From assembly GCA_038531745.1 (NCBI GenBank), contig JBCBBJ010000008.1:1-64000 (forward strand): 64,000 nucleotides of DNA. Direction: 5' to 3'. Every line of letters starts with the position of its first letter. The stretch's first letter is position 1. The notes under the pieces were generated by a model. That model did not search any database. It was given only the letters and a program-made list of their open reading frames with translations, and was not told the DNA's origin. Made by a program: the position numbers and the translations under genes. The stretch comes from CALLPQ01 sp038531745. Its GTDB lineage: Bacteria; Pseudomonadota; Alphaproteobacteria; Caulobacterales; Parvularculaceae. This document shows, in pieces, positions 9,869 through 19,619 of the stretch.

Positions 9869-11362
9869 ATGCCTGACCCGATCAAAACCCTTTTTACGCG
9901 CATCGAACGCCAACCCCTTACCGCGTTCGGCATATTTCTTATTGTGATCGTCGGTGTACGGCTTATTGCGCTTGGAACCAGCCAACTCGACCTTGGCCCA
10001 GACGAAACTCAATATTGGTTTTGGGCACAATCGCCGGCTTTTGGGTATTTTTCAAAACCGCCCATGATCGCGTGGCTGATCGGCGCTACCACCGGTCTAT
10101 TTGGAGATGCGAGCTGGGCCGTGCGGCTGGCATCGCCTCTCCTCCATGGCGGGACGGCTTGTTTTCTCTTTGCCCTGACGCACCATCTTTATGACCGTAA
10201 AATTGCTTTCTGGGCGGGAACAGGCTGGCTGATCATGCCCGGCATCGCTTTTTCCTCCACACTAATGACAACGGATGTGCCGCTCTTATTTTTCTGGTCG
10301 GGCGCTCTTTACATCTTCGCCCTTATCATGGTGGAGCGGACACCGCGCTTTGGCGAACCGTCGCTTGGCCTGGGGGTCATGCTCGGCGTGTTCATGGGGT
10401 TAGGGTTTTTGTCCAAATACGCCATGGTCTATTTTTTGATTGCGTTACTAATCACCGTCATCGTTTCCGGGCGGATAAAAGATCGACGGGTTTGGCAAAC
10501 GCTCAGCGTGGCGCTGGGCGTGATGATCGTTTTGCTGATACCCAATGTGATCTGGAACCAACAACATGATTTCCAAACGCTAAGTCATACCGCCGATAAC
10601 GCCAATTGGGGGGCTGATCTTTTTAACCCCGATGAGCTTGGGGAGTTTCTTGTTAGTCAGATCGGCATTGCTGGGCCAATAACTCTCGGGGCCTTTTTGG
10701 TGTTTTTGGTTGTGGGTTTGCGCAACCGGGCCCTGGGTGATTTACGATTGCTGCTGGCGTTTGCGTTAAACCCGCTTTTTATCGTCAGTGTACAGGCTTT
10801 TTTGTCGCGCGCCCATGCCAATTGGGCGGCGGCGGCATATCCGGCCGTTCTGATTATGGTCACGGTTTGGCTTTATAAATCACGTCGCTTCAACCTGTTG
10901 TTTGCCAATCACGCTTTGCATCTGATCATTTCTGTTGCCCTTGCCATTGGGCTGTCGAACCTTGCCCTCGCCGACGGATTGGGCCTATCGAATGCCGTCA
11001 AACGCGTGCGCGGGTGGGAGGCCCAGGGTGCCGTGGTTGCCAAGGCCGCAGCGCAATATCAAACCGTCATGGCCGACGATAGGGAGCTCACCGGTCAGCT
11101 TCTCTATTATGCGGGCCTCGCCGAACGGGGAATAATCGCCTTCAATTCCAACAACCGTGTGGACAGCCATTACGAGGCGTTTTTTCCGTTTCAGGGCACG
11201 GAGCCCGGGCCCCTGCTCTACATCACACAGAACGCTGACGCGATTGCCGTGACGCCTATGTTTGAAACCGTCACGCCGCTCATCACAACAACCGTTGACT
11301 TGAAAAATGGGCGCACACGCACGCTCTATCTCTTTGAAATTGCCGGGTTTCGCGGGCGATAG
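9869..11362 (+). CDS. Second GT39-type glycosyltransferase, multi-pass membrane protein
   Basis: This 497-residue protein starts at ATG 9869, 10 bp after the previous gene; an upstream in-frame start would overlap that gene by 44 bp. LGPDETQYWFWAQ (42-54) with SKPPMIAWLIG is the DE-containing first loop and PP motif of the PMT_2/GT39 family. About ten transmembrane segments follow, and the soluble C-terminal part carries no recognisable motif. It probably uses a polyprenyl-phosphate sugar. It is only distantly similar to its upstream neighbour, so this does not look like a recent tandem duplication; the two may add sugars to different acceptors. Confidence 0.84.
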   Translation: MPDPIKTLFTRIERQPLTAFGIFLIVIVGVRLIALGTSQLDLGPDETQYWFWAQSPAFGYFSKPPMIAWLIGATTGLFGDASWAVRLASPLLHGGTACFLFALTHHLYDRKIAFWAGTGWLIMPGIAFSSTLMTTDVPLLFFWSGALYIFALIMVERTPRFGEPSLGLGVMLGVFMGLGFLSKYAMVYFLIALLITVIVSGRIKDRRVWQTLSVALGVMIVLLIPNVIWNQQHDFQTLSHTADNANWGADLFNPDELGEFLVSQIGIAGPITLGAFLVFLVVGLRNRALGDLRLLLAFALNPLFIVSVQAFLSRAHANWAAAAYPAVLIMVTVWLYKSRRFNLLFANHALHLIISVALAIGLSNLALADGLGLSNAVKRVRGWEAQGAVVAKAAAQYQTVMADDRELTGQLLYYAGLAERGIIAFNSNNRVDSHYEAFFPFQGTEPGPLLYITQNADAIAVTPMFETVTPLITTTVDLKNGRTRTLYLFEIAGFRGR

Positions 11363-11582
11363 GCCGGTTTTTCCTTTTTTCCTTGGCTCCCGCGCGCGAT
11401 GCCCCTATATCGACCTCAGTGTCAACGACACGGGCGCTTCCCCAACACTTGGCGGCCAACCGGTCCCCCTTCAGGAAAGCGCGGCGAGACCCCGAAAAGG
11501 CTCGCCGGCCCCGACCTCTATTCGCCTACCAAAAACGGTGGGTACCCCCGGGGAACGCGCCCGCACTATTGGAGATTGAGAT

Positions 11583-12278
11583 ATGGCCGATAAACCCTTA
11601 ATGCCCATCGCCACCGCCGTCTGGCTGATTGATAATACTGGCCTGACCTTCGATCAGATTGCTGAGTTTTGTGTTCTGCACCCCCTGCAGGTAAAAGGCA
11701 TTGCCGATGGTGATGTGGGCGGCGGCGTGCGCGGTATTGATCCGATTACAACGGCACAATTGACACGTGAGGAAATCGACAAGGGCGAGGCTGACACCGG
11801 GTACAAGCTCAAGCTTTCCCAGCCGAAAACCAAAGTGGCCCAGAAAACCAAAAAGGCGCCGCGCTATACCCCGGTTTCAAAACGCCAAAACCGGCCGGAT
11901 GCCATTGCCTGGCTGGTAAAGTTCCATCCGGAGATGAGCGACGCGCAGATTTCCAAACTGCTCGGCACAACGAAAACAACCATTACAGCGATCCGCGACC
12001 GCACCCATTGGAATTCTGCCAATCTGGAACCGCGGGACCCGGTGGGCCTTGGCTTGTGCAGCCAGCTTGATCTTGATGCGGCCGTTCAAAAAGCGGCGGC
12101 AAAAGCCGCCAAACTGCGCCCCGCCACGGTGGAGGGCCCGGCCCTCAAACCCGTGGAAGAAACCGTGCCGCAAACCGCCACCGAAAGCGCTGAAGAAGAA
12201 AGCGGCAAGGTCGACCTTGGTAATGTGTTCTCAAACTTTGAGGATATGAAAGAGGCTGAGGAGACCGACCCGTCTTAG
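11583..12278 (+). CDS. trcR: TrcR (DUF1013) cell-cycle transcriptional regulator
   Basis: The 231-residue protein starts MADKPLMPIATAVWLIDNTG, the conserved opening of the alphaproteobacterial DUF1013 family, now called TrcR. Two helix-turn-helix-like parts are visible: residues about 8-45 (FDQIAEFCVLHPLQVKGIAD) and about 98-140 (DAIAWLVKFHPEMSDAQISKLLGTTKTTI). The middle is lysine-rich and the last 60 residues are acidic and low in complexity. Family members act in the cell-cycle network with CtrA/GcrA-type regulators, in keeping with the ccrM gene elsewhere in the window. A GGAG site lies 8 bases before the ATG. It converges on the ABC exporter genes with a 15-bp gap. Confidence 0.9.
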   Translation: MADKPLMPIATAVWLIDNTGLTFDQIAEFCVLHPLQVKGIADGDVGGGVRGIDPITTAQLTREEIDKGEADTGYKLKLSQPKTKVAQKTKKAPRYTPVSKRQNRPDAIAWLVKFHPEMSDAQISKLLGTTKTTITAIRDRTHWNSANLEPRDPVGLGLCSQLDLDAAVQKAAAKAAKLRPATVEGPALKPVEETVPQTATESAEEESGKVDLGNVFSNFEDMKEAEETDPS

Positions 12279-12293
12279 GGACCGATGAGGCTG

Positions 12294-13022
12294 CTAGCGG
12301 GTCAAGTGCCGGCGCACATCGATGATCAGTAAGCTGAATACTGCAAGACTGCCCAATCCACTGAAAAGAAGGTAGGGCATCTTGTCGGTACTGAGCATCG
12401 CCTTATAGGGTAGGACCCACGGGAACCAGTCGGCAAGGGACGTCTGGCTGATCATCACCGCCAGCGTGACGAGCGTTCCCGCGATACCAAGCGCGAGGGG
12501 CACAACAAAATTACGAAAGCGCAGCGCCGCCCAAAACTGGATCGCTGCCAGCAACAGGCACGCCCCTGTAACTGTGGCGGCAATGCGGACAATTGCGGTA
12601 AAAGGTAAAGACCCCAGCGGCATGGTTCCCACGACGAGCCCGCCAAGGGCACTGCCCATAAGGCTTGCAACGGCCACAAGCACATTCATCAGAGCAATGC
12701 CCGCAACGACGATGATACTTTTCACCAGAAAAATCTGCCAATGGGGTACGGGCAACGCCAGTAGATGCGTCCATCCATCGGTTTTGTACTCAATTTGTGC
12801 GACCAGCGTGGCAAAGGTTGCTGCCGCCATGGGTAACAAAAACAAGGTCCACAGCGGATAAACAAAATTACCCAGGATTGATGCCCATGATGGAATTTCT
12901 GTAGCGGCAATCATGCTCAGGAAGGCTAGAACACCCAAAAGTCCTGGCGCAACGAGAAGAAGCACCAGGGCGAGCGAGCCGCGCAGCTTTGCCAACTCGC
13001 TGACCAATAAGCGGACGGTCAT
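12294..13022 (-). CDS. ABC-2 type transporter permease
   Basis: The 242-residue product has six hydrophobic segments and the layout of ABC-2 permeases of the lantibiotic-immunity/multidrug type: a short cytoplasmic start (TVRLLVSELAKLRGS), paired helices and a long loop before helix three. It overlaps the upstream ATPase gene by 4 bp (ATGA), so the two are translated together and should form one exporter. The substrate is unknown; peptide, drug or lipid export are all possible. Confidence 0.85.
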   Translation of the reverse strand: MTVRLLVSELAKLRGSLALVLLLVAPGLLGVLAFLSMIAATEIPSWASILGNFVYPLWTLFLLPMAAATFATLVAQIEYKTDGWTHLLALPVPHWQIFLVKSIIVVAGIALMNVLVAVASLMGSALGGLVVGTMPLGSLPFTAIVRIAATVTGACLLLAAIQFWAALRFRNFVVPLALGIAGTLVTLAVMISQTSLADWFPWVLPYKAMLSTDKMPYLLFSGLGSLAVFSLLIIDVRRHLTR

Positions 13023-13960
13023 GGCGTCACCTCTTTGCCAGACACATAATCATGGTACAGATTTTCAAGCGATAGCCGCTCATAAGCCAGTTGCGAAACC
13101 GAAACCCCTGCCTCCATCAACGCTTCATTCGTCTCACCGGCATAAGCGCGCTGGCGCTCAACCGACGAACGGATATCGGCGGGCACCGTAATCGTCAGAC
13201 GATGGCCATCGATTTTGCTGGTCCTGCGCCCAAGCGTCGTTAGGGCACGCGCCGCTTTGGTGGCATCGCTCACCTCGACGGTGAGGATCGTCGATTTTGC
13301 CAGCAAGGTTGAAAGCGCCTCCTGAATTACCAATTGCCCGCTATGCATCAGACCAGTCACTGTGGCAATCTGCTCAACCTCCCCCAGTAAATGGCTGGAC
13401 ACAAAAATGGTGCTTCCCGTCTCGTTCGGCAGGCTACGGAGCAAAGATCGCATTTCAGCGATGCCGTCGGGATCAAGCCCGTTTGTGGGCTCATCAAGGA
13501 TCAACAGTTTCGGGGCGCCCAGCATGGCCCGCGCGAGGGCAAGACGCTGCTTCATGCCGAGGGAGTATTTCTCCACACGCCGCCCAGCCGCTTTTTTGAG
13601 ATCAACAAGCTCGAGAACGCGGTCAACCTCCCCCAGGGGATGACCCAAGAGTGTACAAGTAAGCCGCAGATTTGCCGCACCACTCAAATGTTCGTATAGA
13701 GATGGGTATTCGATCAACGCACCCACGGAACGAAGGGCGGCTAAACGCTCCCTGCGGATATCGTGGCCAAAGAGGTCTATGCGACCCCGATCAGATCGCA
13801 TCAGCCCCAGCAGCATCCGCATTGTTGTTGTCTTGCCGGCCCCATTGGGCCCAAGAAATCCGTATACGCATCCCGCTGGCACGCACAATGCAAGATCACG
13901 TACAGCGGTGACGTCACCAAAAGCTTTGGTGAGACCCTCCGTTTCAATGACGTTTATCAT
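13019..13960 (-). CDS. ABC transporter ATP-binding protein
   Basis: This 313-residue nucleotide-binding subunit begins MINVIETEGLTKAFGDVTAV at ATG 13960; a start 90 bases upstream would add a tail outside the family pattern. Walker A is GPNGAGKTTT (about 38-47), the signature is YSLGMKQRLALARA and Walker B is LLILDEPTNGLDPDG. The C-terminal 90 residues match the extension of CcmA/BcrA-type exporters. It drives the permease encoded by the overlapping downstream gene. The complex sits in the inner membrane and is predicted to export. Confidence 0.9.
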   Translation of the reverse strand: MINVIETEGLTKAFGDVTAVRDLALCVPAGCVYGFLGPNGAGKTTTMRMLLGLMRSDRGRIDLFGHDIRRERLAALRSVGALIEYPSLYEHLSGAANLRLTCTLLGHPLGEVDRVLELVDLKKAAGRRVEKYSLGMKQRLALARAMLGAPKLLILDEPTNGLDPDGIAEMRSLLRSLPNETGSTIFVSSHLLGEVEQIATVTGLMHSGQLVIQEALSTLLAKSTILTVEVSDATKAARALTTLGRRTSKIDGHRLTITVPADIRSSVERQRAYAGETNEALMEAGVSVSQLAYERLSLENLYHDYVSGKEVTP

Positions 13961-14081
13961 GCCGTTGGCCCCCAATCCGCCATCAGGCATAGCGCCAAGG
14001 CGAAACGGCAACAACGCGCCCGGTCGCACGGTCGTCTCCGTTCGAAGCATTTTTACACATTAGAGGGAGGGTGGACGCCGC

Positions 14082-15524
14082 CTAAAACAAGACCTGTGCT
14101 GCGTCGGTTGCAGCGATCCTCAACGGGCTGATTAGGACCGTCAGGATGGGGAACATCAGGGCGGCAGAGATCATCGCGGTGAGACCAAGGGCCGGGCCGG
14201 TATTGCGTTCAAAGGCGGGCGCGGGCTCGCTAAGCCAGATGATGCGGATCACGTTGAGATAATAGACGGCGGAAACCACGCTTGTCACCGCGCCGATGAC
14301 GGCAAGGACAATAAGGTCAGCCTCAATGGCGGCGGAGAAAACATAGAGCTTTCCCCAAAAGCCTGCAGTGGGCGGAATACCCGCCAAGGAAAAGAACAGT
14401 ACCGTGATGATCACCGCCAGCGGCATATTGGTTTTCCAAAGGCCGGCAAGATCATCAATGCTTTCGGTCATACCGCCGGAGCGACGCATCATTAAGATGG
14501 CCGCAAAGGTGCCCACGGTCATGATCATATAAAGCGTCATATAGATGAGGAGCGCGGTCACCCCTTGCTCCCCCGCCGCCGTCAGGCCGATCAATGCATA
14601 CCCCATATGGCCGATGGAGGAGTAGGCCATGAGCCGCTTGATATTTTTCTGCATTAGGGCGGAAAAGGCGCCCACCAGCATGGAGGCAATGGCAATAAGC
14701 TGGAGCACGGGTTGCCACTGGTCCAGGATATCGGGAAAGCCGGAAACGAGCACCCGGGTGAATAACACCATGGCCGCAAATTTCGGCGCTGCGGAGAAAA
14801 ACGCCGTTACGGGTGTGGGCGCCCCCTCATAAACATCGGGCGTCCACATGTGAAAGGGCGCGGCGGACACTTTGAACGCCAGACCGCAAATCACAAAAAC
14901 GAGCCCGATAACAAGGCCCACATTGGGCACATCGGCGATGGCATTGTTGGCGATCACCTCAAAGCTGGTGGACCCGACAAAGCCGTAAACGAGCGAGGCA
15001 CCATAGAGGAGGAGACAAGATGACAGCGCACCGAGAACAAAATATTTGAGCCCCGCCTCGGTGGAGCGGCGGCTATCGCGGTTGAATGCGGCAAGGATAT
15101 AGAGCGCGAGGGATTGGGTTTCTACCCCCATATAAAGAGCAATGAGGTCGGTTGCCGAGACCATCAAGGCCATACCAAAGACGGCCAATAGGATGAGGAC
15201 GGAATATTCAAACCGGCCGAGTTGGTTCTCCCCCAAGAACCGCTCCGACATCAGGATGACGATGGCAGCGGCAGCAAAAATGATCAGCTTAGAGAATGCG
15301 GCGAGCTGGTCCATTTTGAATGCGCCATCAAAAAGACGCACCCCCTCCCCCGACGGGCCCATAATGACGAGGACGCCCGCAACGATCAGGACGGCAACAC
15401 TGGCAAGCGCAATTTCCCGCGCATGTTTGTCACCGACGAAAACCCCAACGATCAATAGGGCCATGGCGCTGAGCACCAGGAAGAGTTCGGGATAGCAATG
15501 GGATAGCGTTTCGGAAATCGACAT
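14082..15524 (-). CDS. nuoN: NADH-quinone oxidoreductase subunit N
   Basis: This 480-residue antiporter-like membrane subunit of complex I has about 14 transmembrane helices. Conserved Proton_antipo_M features are seen: GVETQSLALYILAAF, LKYFVLGALSSCLLLYG, KVSAAPFHMWTPDVYEGAPTPVTAFFS and NIKRLMAYSSIGHMGYALIGL. It pumps protons across the inner membrane as part of the membrane arm. It is the last gene of the nuo block and starts 3 bp after nuoM ends. No birA-like gene follows, unlike some alphaproteobacterial nuo operons; the next gene is the ABC exporter. Confidence 0.97.
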   Translation of the reverse strand: MSISETLSHCYPELFLVLSAMALLIVGVFVGDKHAREIALASVAVLIVAGVLVIMGPSGEGVRLFDGAFKMDQLAAFSKLIIFAAAAIVILMSERFLGENQLGRFEYSVLILLAVFGMALMVSATDLIALYMGVETQSLALYILAAFNRDSRRSTEAGLKYFVLGALSSCLLLYGASLVYGFVGSTSFEVIANNAIADVPNVGLVIGLVFVICGLAFKVSAAPFHMWTPDVYEGAPTPVTAFFSAAPKFAAMVLFTRVLVSGFPDILDQWQPVLQLIAIASMLVGAFSALMQKNIKRLMAYSSIGHMGYALIGLTAAGEQGVTALLIYMTLYMIMTVGTFAAILMMRRSGGMTESIDDLAGLWKTNMPLAVIITVLFFSLAGIPPTAGFWGKLYVFSAAIEADLIVLAVIGAVTSVVSAVYYLNVIRIIWLSEPAPAFERNTGPALGLTAMISAALMFPILTVLISPLRIAATDAAQVLF

Positions 15525-15527
15525 GAC

Positions 15528-17084
15528 TTAACCGCCTGAGGCAACCGCAAGGTTGGCGTTTGCTGCGTTGTAATTGGAGATGATGAAATCCACGGGGGCT
15601 GAGAAGACACTGAGGGCTGCGCTGGGATAAACCCCAAGATAAAGCGCGAAGGCCATCAGCACACCAAGCATAATCAATTCGCGCTGATCAACATCGGTGA
15701 TGGCCATCAAATTGTCTTTGGTCAGCTCACCAAAAACGACTTCACGATAAAGCCGTAAAGCATAGGCCGCCGACAGGATCACACCAAACGCGGCAAAGAA
15801 CGCAACCCACGTGTTCGTGCGGAAGGCCCCCGCCATGGAAAGAAATTCCCCAATAAAACCGCTCGTCCCCGGCAGGCCCACATTGCCCATGGTGAAAAAG
15901 AGAAACAAGAACGCATAGAGCGGCATCCGGTTAACGAGCCCGCCATAGGCCTTAATCTCACGCGTGTGGATGCGGTCATAAACGACGCCCACACACAAAA
16001 AGAGCGCACCGGAAATAAACCCGTGGGACAACATCTGAAAGAGCGCACCTTCAATACCCTGCTTGGTACCCGTGAAAATCCCCATGGTCACAAAACCCAT
16101 ATGCGCCACCGAAGAATAGGCGATGAGCTTTTTCATATCCTCCTGCGCCAGTGCCACGAGGGAAGTGTAGATGATTGCAACCACCGACAAGGCGAAAACC
16201 AAGGGCGCAAAGTCTGCGCTGGCGATAGGAAACATAGGCAGCGAAAAGCGGATAAATCCGTACCCACCCATTTTAAGGAGGATCGCCGCAAGCACCACGG
16301 AGCCCGCCGTTGGCGCCTCCACATGGGCATCGGGGAGCCAGGTGTGCACGGGCCACATGGGCATCTTCACCGCAAAAGACGCAAAAAACGCGAACCAGAG
16401 CCAAGGTTGCGCCGCCGGGGCAAAGGCATATTGCTGGAGCGTGGGAATATCGGTCGTGCCCACCTGACCATACATCCACAGGATGGCAATGAGCATCAGC
16501 ACCGAGCCAAGCAGCGTATAGAGAAAGAATTTGAACGCCGCATAGATCCGCCGTGCGCCGCCCCAGATGCCAATGATCAGGAACATCGGGATCAGTGAGC
16601 CCTCAAAAAACAAATAGAAGAGCACGAGGTCCAGCGCACAGAAAACGCCAAGCATCAGCGTTTCGAGAACCAGAAAGGCAATCATGTAATCGGGGACCCG
16701 CGTTTTAATGGAGTCCCACGACGAGATGATACAAATCGGCATGATGAAAGTGGTGAGGAGGACAAACAGGATCGAAACCCCATCAACACCCATCTTGTAA
16801 TTGATCCCGTTGCCGAGCCAGCCCGCCTCCTCCACAAACTGATACCCGATCAGGTTAGGGTCGAAGGCGAAATAGACAAAAACCGAAATCACAAAAGTGA
16901 TCATGGTAAAGCCAAGAGCGATCCAGCGGGCGGTTTGATCAACCAGCCCTTGTTCGCCCGCTTCAATCTGACCGTCATCTTCTTTTCGGGCCATGGCGCG
17001 GCGCGCAATAATGCACAATGCCCCCAAAAGCGGGGCGAAGGTAATCAGACTAAGCCACGGCGCACCGGCAAACTCCTCGGTCAT
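15528..17084 (-). CDS. nuoM: NADH-quinone oxidoreductase subunit M
   Basis: This 518-residue membrane-arm proton-pumping subunit shows the family hallmarks MGVDGVSILFVLLTTF, the LFYLFFEGSLIPMFLIIGIWGG segment with its key glutamate, MPMWPVHTWLPDAHVEAPTAGSVVLAAILLKMGGYG and MKKLIAYSSVAHMGFVTMG. It overlaps nuoL by 4 bp at its start, implying coupled translation, and precedes nuoN by 3 bp. Length is normal for the family. Confidence 0.97.
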   Translation of the reverse strand: MTEEFAGAPWLSLITFAPLLGALCIIARRAMARKEDDGQIEAGEQGLVDQTARWIALGFTMITFVISVFVYFAFDPNLIGYQFVEEAGWLGNGINYKMGVDGVSILFVLLTTFIMPICIISSWDSIKTRVPDYMIAFLVLETLMLGVFCALDLVLFYLFFEGSLIPMFLIIGIWGGARRIYAAFKFFLYTLLGSVLMLIAILWMYGQVGTTDIPTLQQYAFAPAAQPWLWFAFFASFAVKMPMWPVHTWLPDAHVEAPTAGSVVLAAILLKMGGYGFIRFSLPMFPIASADFAPLVFALSVVAIIYTSLVALAQEDMKKLIAYSSVAHMGFVTMGIFTGTKQGIEGALFQMLSHGFISGALFLCVGVVYDRIHTREIKAYGGLVNRMPLYAFLFLFFTMGNVGLPGTSGFIGEFLSMAGAFRTNTWVAFFAAFGVILSAAYALRLYREVVFGELTKDNLMAITDVDQRELIMLGVLMAFALYLGVYPSAALSVFSAPVDFIISNYNAANANLAVASGG

Positions 17085-19249
17085 GAGGCCCCCTCGATAT
17101 TCAACAGAACGAAGGAGATAAAGACCGCGATCCCGATCAGCATCACAAAGGCGTAATGATACATATAGCCGGTCTGTACCCTGACGATGCGTTTGGCCCC
17201 GGCGGTAACCGCTGCCGCAATGCCATCGGGCCCAAGGCCATCAATGGTTTTGCCATCCCCGGTTTTCCACAAAATACGGCCTAGCGCGTAGGCCGGTTTA
17301 ACGAGGAGGAAATTATAGATCTCGTCAAAATACCATTTGTTTTTCAGGAAGCCATAGATCATGCCGCCCGGTTCAATAAGACCAGGGCGCAAGGGGTTGC
17401 CGCCACGCATATAATGCAAAAACGCAGTACCCGTCCCGATTACCATGGCAACAAACGGTGAGAGAATGACCCAGCCGGGCGCATGATGGGCCCCGCTGTC
17501 AGCCTCAGCGCCATGGCCGTCCGTGGCATGCGCTTCGGCCTTTGTCTGTGTGGCGGCAAGTTCAGTGGCAGAATTGTCGTCTGTCTTCGCCAGCGCCCCA
17601 TGGCCACCGGCATCGTCATGACCTATTTCGCCGTGACCCGCCTCGCCGTGATTTGCCTCAGCAGCATAGAGGGCGCCGTTCCAGAATTTGTCCGCACCCT
17701 TACCAACGAAGTTCCCATAAAAAGCCATACCGGCAATGAGCGCACCAATGGCCAGCGGCACGAGAGGAACCATCATCCAGTTCGGGGGCGGATGAAAATG
17801 CTTGCGTATTTCTTCGGAGGCGCGCGGTTTGCCCCAGAAAGTCAGGAAAATAAGCCGCCAAGAGTAAAACGCCGTAAAGACCGCCGCGATCAGGCTCATG
17901 ACAAACGCGTACATCGCAAAGGACGCGCCAGCCTCCGCCGCCGCAAAGGCGCTTTCGATCACCACGTCCTTGGAAACAAATCCGGCGGTGCCCAATGGCG
18001 CGCCAAACACATAGAAAAATGGCACACCCACCCCGGTGATGGCCACGGTCCCGATAACCATCAACAAATGGGTCATGGGCATCATATGACGCACACCGCC
18101 CATTTTCTTCATGTCCTGTTCATGGTGCATCCCGTGGATCACCGCGCCCGCGCCAAGGAACAGCAGAGCCTTGAAAAATGCATGGGTGAAGAGGTGGAAC
18201 ATGGCCGCGCCATAGGCCCCAACCCCGGCGGCAAAAAACATATAGCCAAGCTGTGAGCAGGTTGAGTAGGCAATGACTTTTTTGATGTCGTCCTGAAGCA
18301 AGCCCACAGACGCGGCAAAGAACGCTGTTGTTGCCCCCACCAGGGTGATGAGCGCGGTGGCCGTCGGCGCATATTCGTAAATGATCGAACAGCGACACAC
18401 GAGGAAAACCCCGGCGGTCACCATTGTGGCCGCATGGATTAGCGCCGAAACCGGTGTTGGCCCCTCCATCGCATCAGGCAACCATGTGTGGAGAAGAAAC
18501 TGCGCCGATTTACCCATGGCACCGACAAACAAGAGAACCGCAATGGCCGTGAGCGCATGCACGTCCATCCCAAAGAGTGGCAGCATCAAGGTTTGGATCG
18601 CACCACCCTGCGCCACCCCATAGGGCTGCACCTCCCCATTATTGGCAATGATTGAAAAGACCGTATCAAATTCAACGGAGCGGAAGATCCAGAAAACGCC
18701 CATAATGCCAAGAGCGAAGCCGAAATCCCCCACCCGGTTCACAACAAAGGCCTTGATTGCCGCAGCATTGGCCGACGGCTTTTTGAACCAGAACCCGATC
18801 AGCAAGTAAGACGCAAGGCCCACACCCTCCCAGCCGAAAAAAAGCTGCATAAAATTGTCAGCCGTCACCAGCGCGAGCATCGCGAACGTAAAGAGCGACA
18901 GATAGGCGAAAAAACGCGGCCTATGCGGATCATCGTGCATATAGCCGATGGAATACGCATGAACGAGCGTCGAGACCGTGTTGACCACAACCAGCATCAC
19001 CGCCGACAGCGTATCAATCCGCATGGCCCAACTGGCCCGAAAATCGCCGGAGGCAAACCAGGTAAAAAGCGGCTCCGTCTTTACCGTGTGATTGGTCATC
19101 ACATCGATAAAAATGACCCAGGACCACACAGCGGCCAGCGCCATGATCAATGTTGTTGTCAGTTCCGCCGCACGCGGACCAAAGCTACGCCCCACCGGCA
19201 TCGCCAGGAGCGCCCCAAAGAGCGGTAACAGAACAAGAAGCGGTTCCAT
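17081..19249 (-). CDS. nuoL: NADH-quinone oxidoreductase subunit L, with a His-rich insert
   Basis: The 722-residue distal proton pump of complex I carries TLSAVMLVVVNTVSTLVHAYSIGYM, LFFGWEGVGLASYLLIGFW, LLHTWLPDAMEGPTPVSALIHAATMV and IKKVIAYSTCSQLGYMF, and ends with the long lateral helix region. It is longer than the usual 610-690 residues because residues about 531-590 form a loop rich in His, Gly, Ala and Asp (repeated GHGE, GHDD, DGHG). The loop lies between helices near the C-terminus. Metal binding or a linker role are possible. The gene follows nuoK after 9 bp. Confidence 0.97.
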   Translation of the reverse strand: MEPLLVLLPLFGALLAMPVGRSFGPRAAELTTTLIMALAAVWSWVIFIDVMTNHTVKTEPLFTWFASGDFRASWAMRIDTLSAVMLVVVNTVSTLVHAYSIGYMHDDPHRPRFFAYLSLFTFAMLALVTADNFMQLFFGWEGVGLASYLLIGFWFKKPSANAAAIKAFVVNRVGDFGFALGIMGVFWIFRSVEFDTVFSIIANNGEVQPYGVAQGGAIQTLMLPLFGMDVHALTAIAVLLFVGAMGKSAQFLLHTWLPDAMEGPTPVSALIHAATMVTAGVFLVCRCSIIYEYAPTATALITLVGATTAFFAASVGLLQDDIKKVIAYSTCSQLGYMFFAAGVGAYGAAMFHLFTHAFFKALLFLGAGAVIHGMHHEQDMKKMGGVRHMMPMTHLLMVIGTVAITGVGVPFFYVFGAPLGTAGFVSKDVVIESAFAAAEAGASFAMYAFVMSLIAAVFTAFYSWRLIFLTFWGKPRASEEIRKHFHPPPNWMMVPLVPLAIGALIAGMAFYGNFVGKGADKFWNGALYAAEANHGEAGHGEIGHDDAGGHGALAKTDDNSATELAATQTKAEAHATDGHGAEADSGAHHAPGWVILSPFVAMVIGTGTAFLHYMRGGNPLRPGLIEPGGMIYGFLKNKWYFDEIYNFLLVKPAYALGRILWKTGDGKTIDGLGPDGIAAAVTAGAKRIVRVQTGYMYHYAFVMLIGIAVFISFVLLNIEGAS

Positions 19250-19258
19250 AACTGGCCC

Positions 19259-19564
19259 TTAATTCTTCATGAGATTGGCATCTTCCACCGCGATATCGCC
19301 GCGGTTGCGGAAGTAGGAAACAAGAATGGCAAGGCCCACGGCCGCCTCAGCCGCGGCAACGGTGAGGACCATAAAGGCAAAAACCTGCCCTGTGAGATCG
19401 TTCAGAAACTGGGAGAACGCAACAAGATTGATGTTTACCGCCAGCAACATCAGTTCCACCGACATCAGGATCACGATGACATTTTTACGGTTGAGAAAAA
19501 TGCCCGCCATGCCGATGGCAAACAAAACAGCGGCTACGGATAGATAATGCCCAAGTCCGATCAT
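19259..19564 (-). CDS. nuoK: NADH-quinone oxidoreductase subunit K
   Basis: This 101-residue protein with three transmembrane helices has the typical NuoK length and sequence: GLGHYLSVAAVLFAIGMAGI, NVIVILMSVELMLLAVNINLVAFS with its buried glutamate, and FVLTVAAAEAAVGLAILVSYFR type helix three with a second conserved glutamate. It belongs to the proton channel at the start of the membrane arm. It lies 55 bp after nuoJ and 9 bp before nuoL. Confidence 0.97.
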   Translation of the reverse strand: MIGLGHYLSVAAVLFAIGMAGIFLNRKNVIVILMSVELMLLAVNINLVAFSQFLNDLTGQVFAFMVLTVAAAEAAVGLAILVSYFRNRGDIAVEDANLMKN

Positions 19565-19619
19565 TGTGCAGCCCTTTTTTCCACTCTGTTCAGTTGCGGA
19601 GAAGCCCTCAAATGACGCG

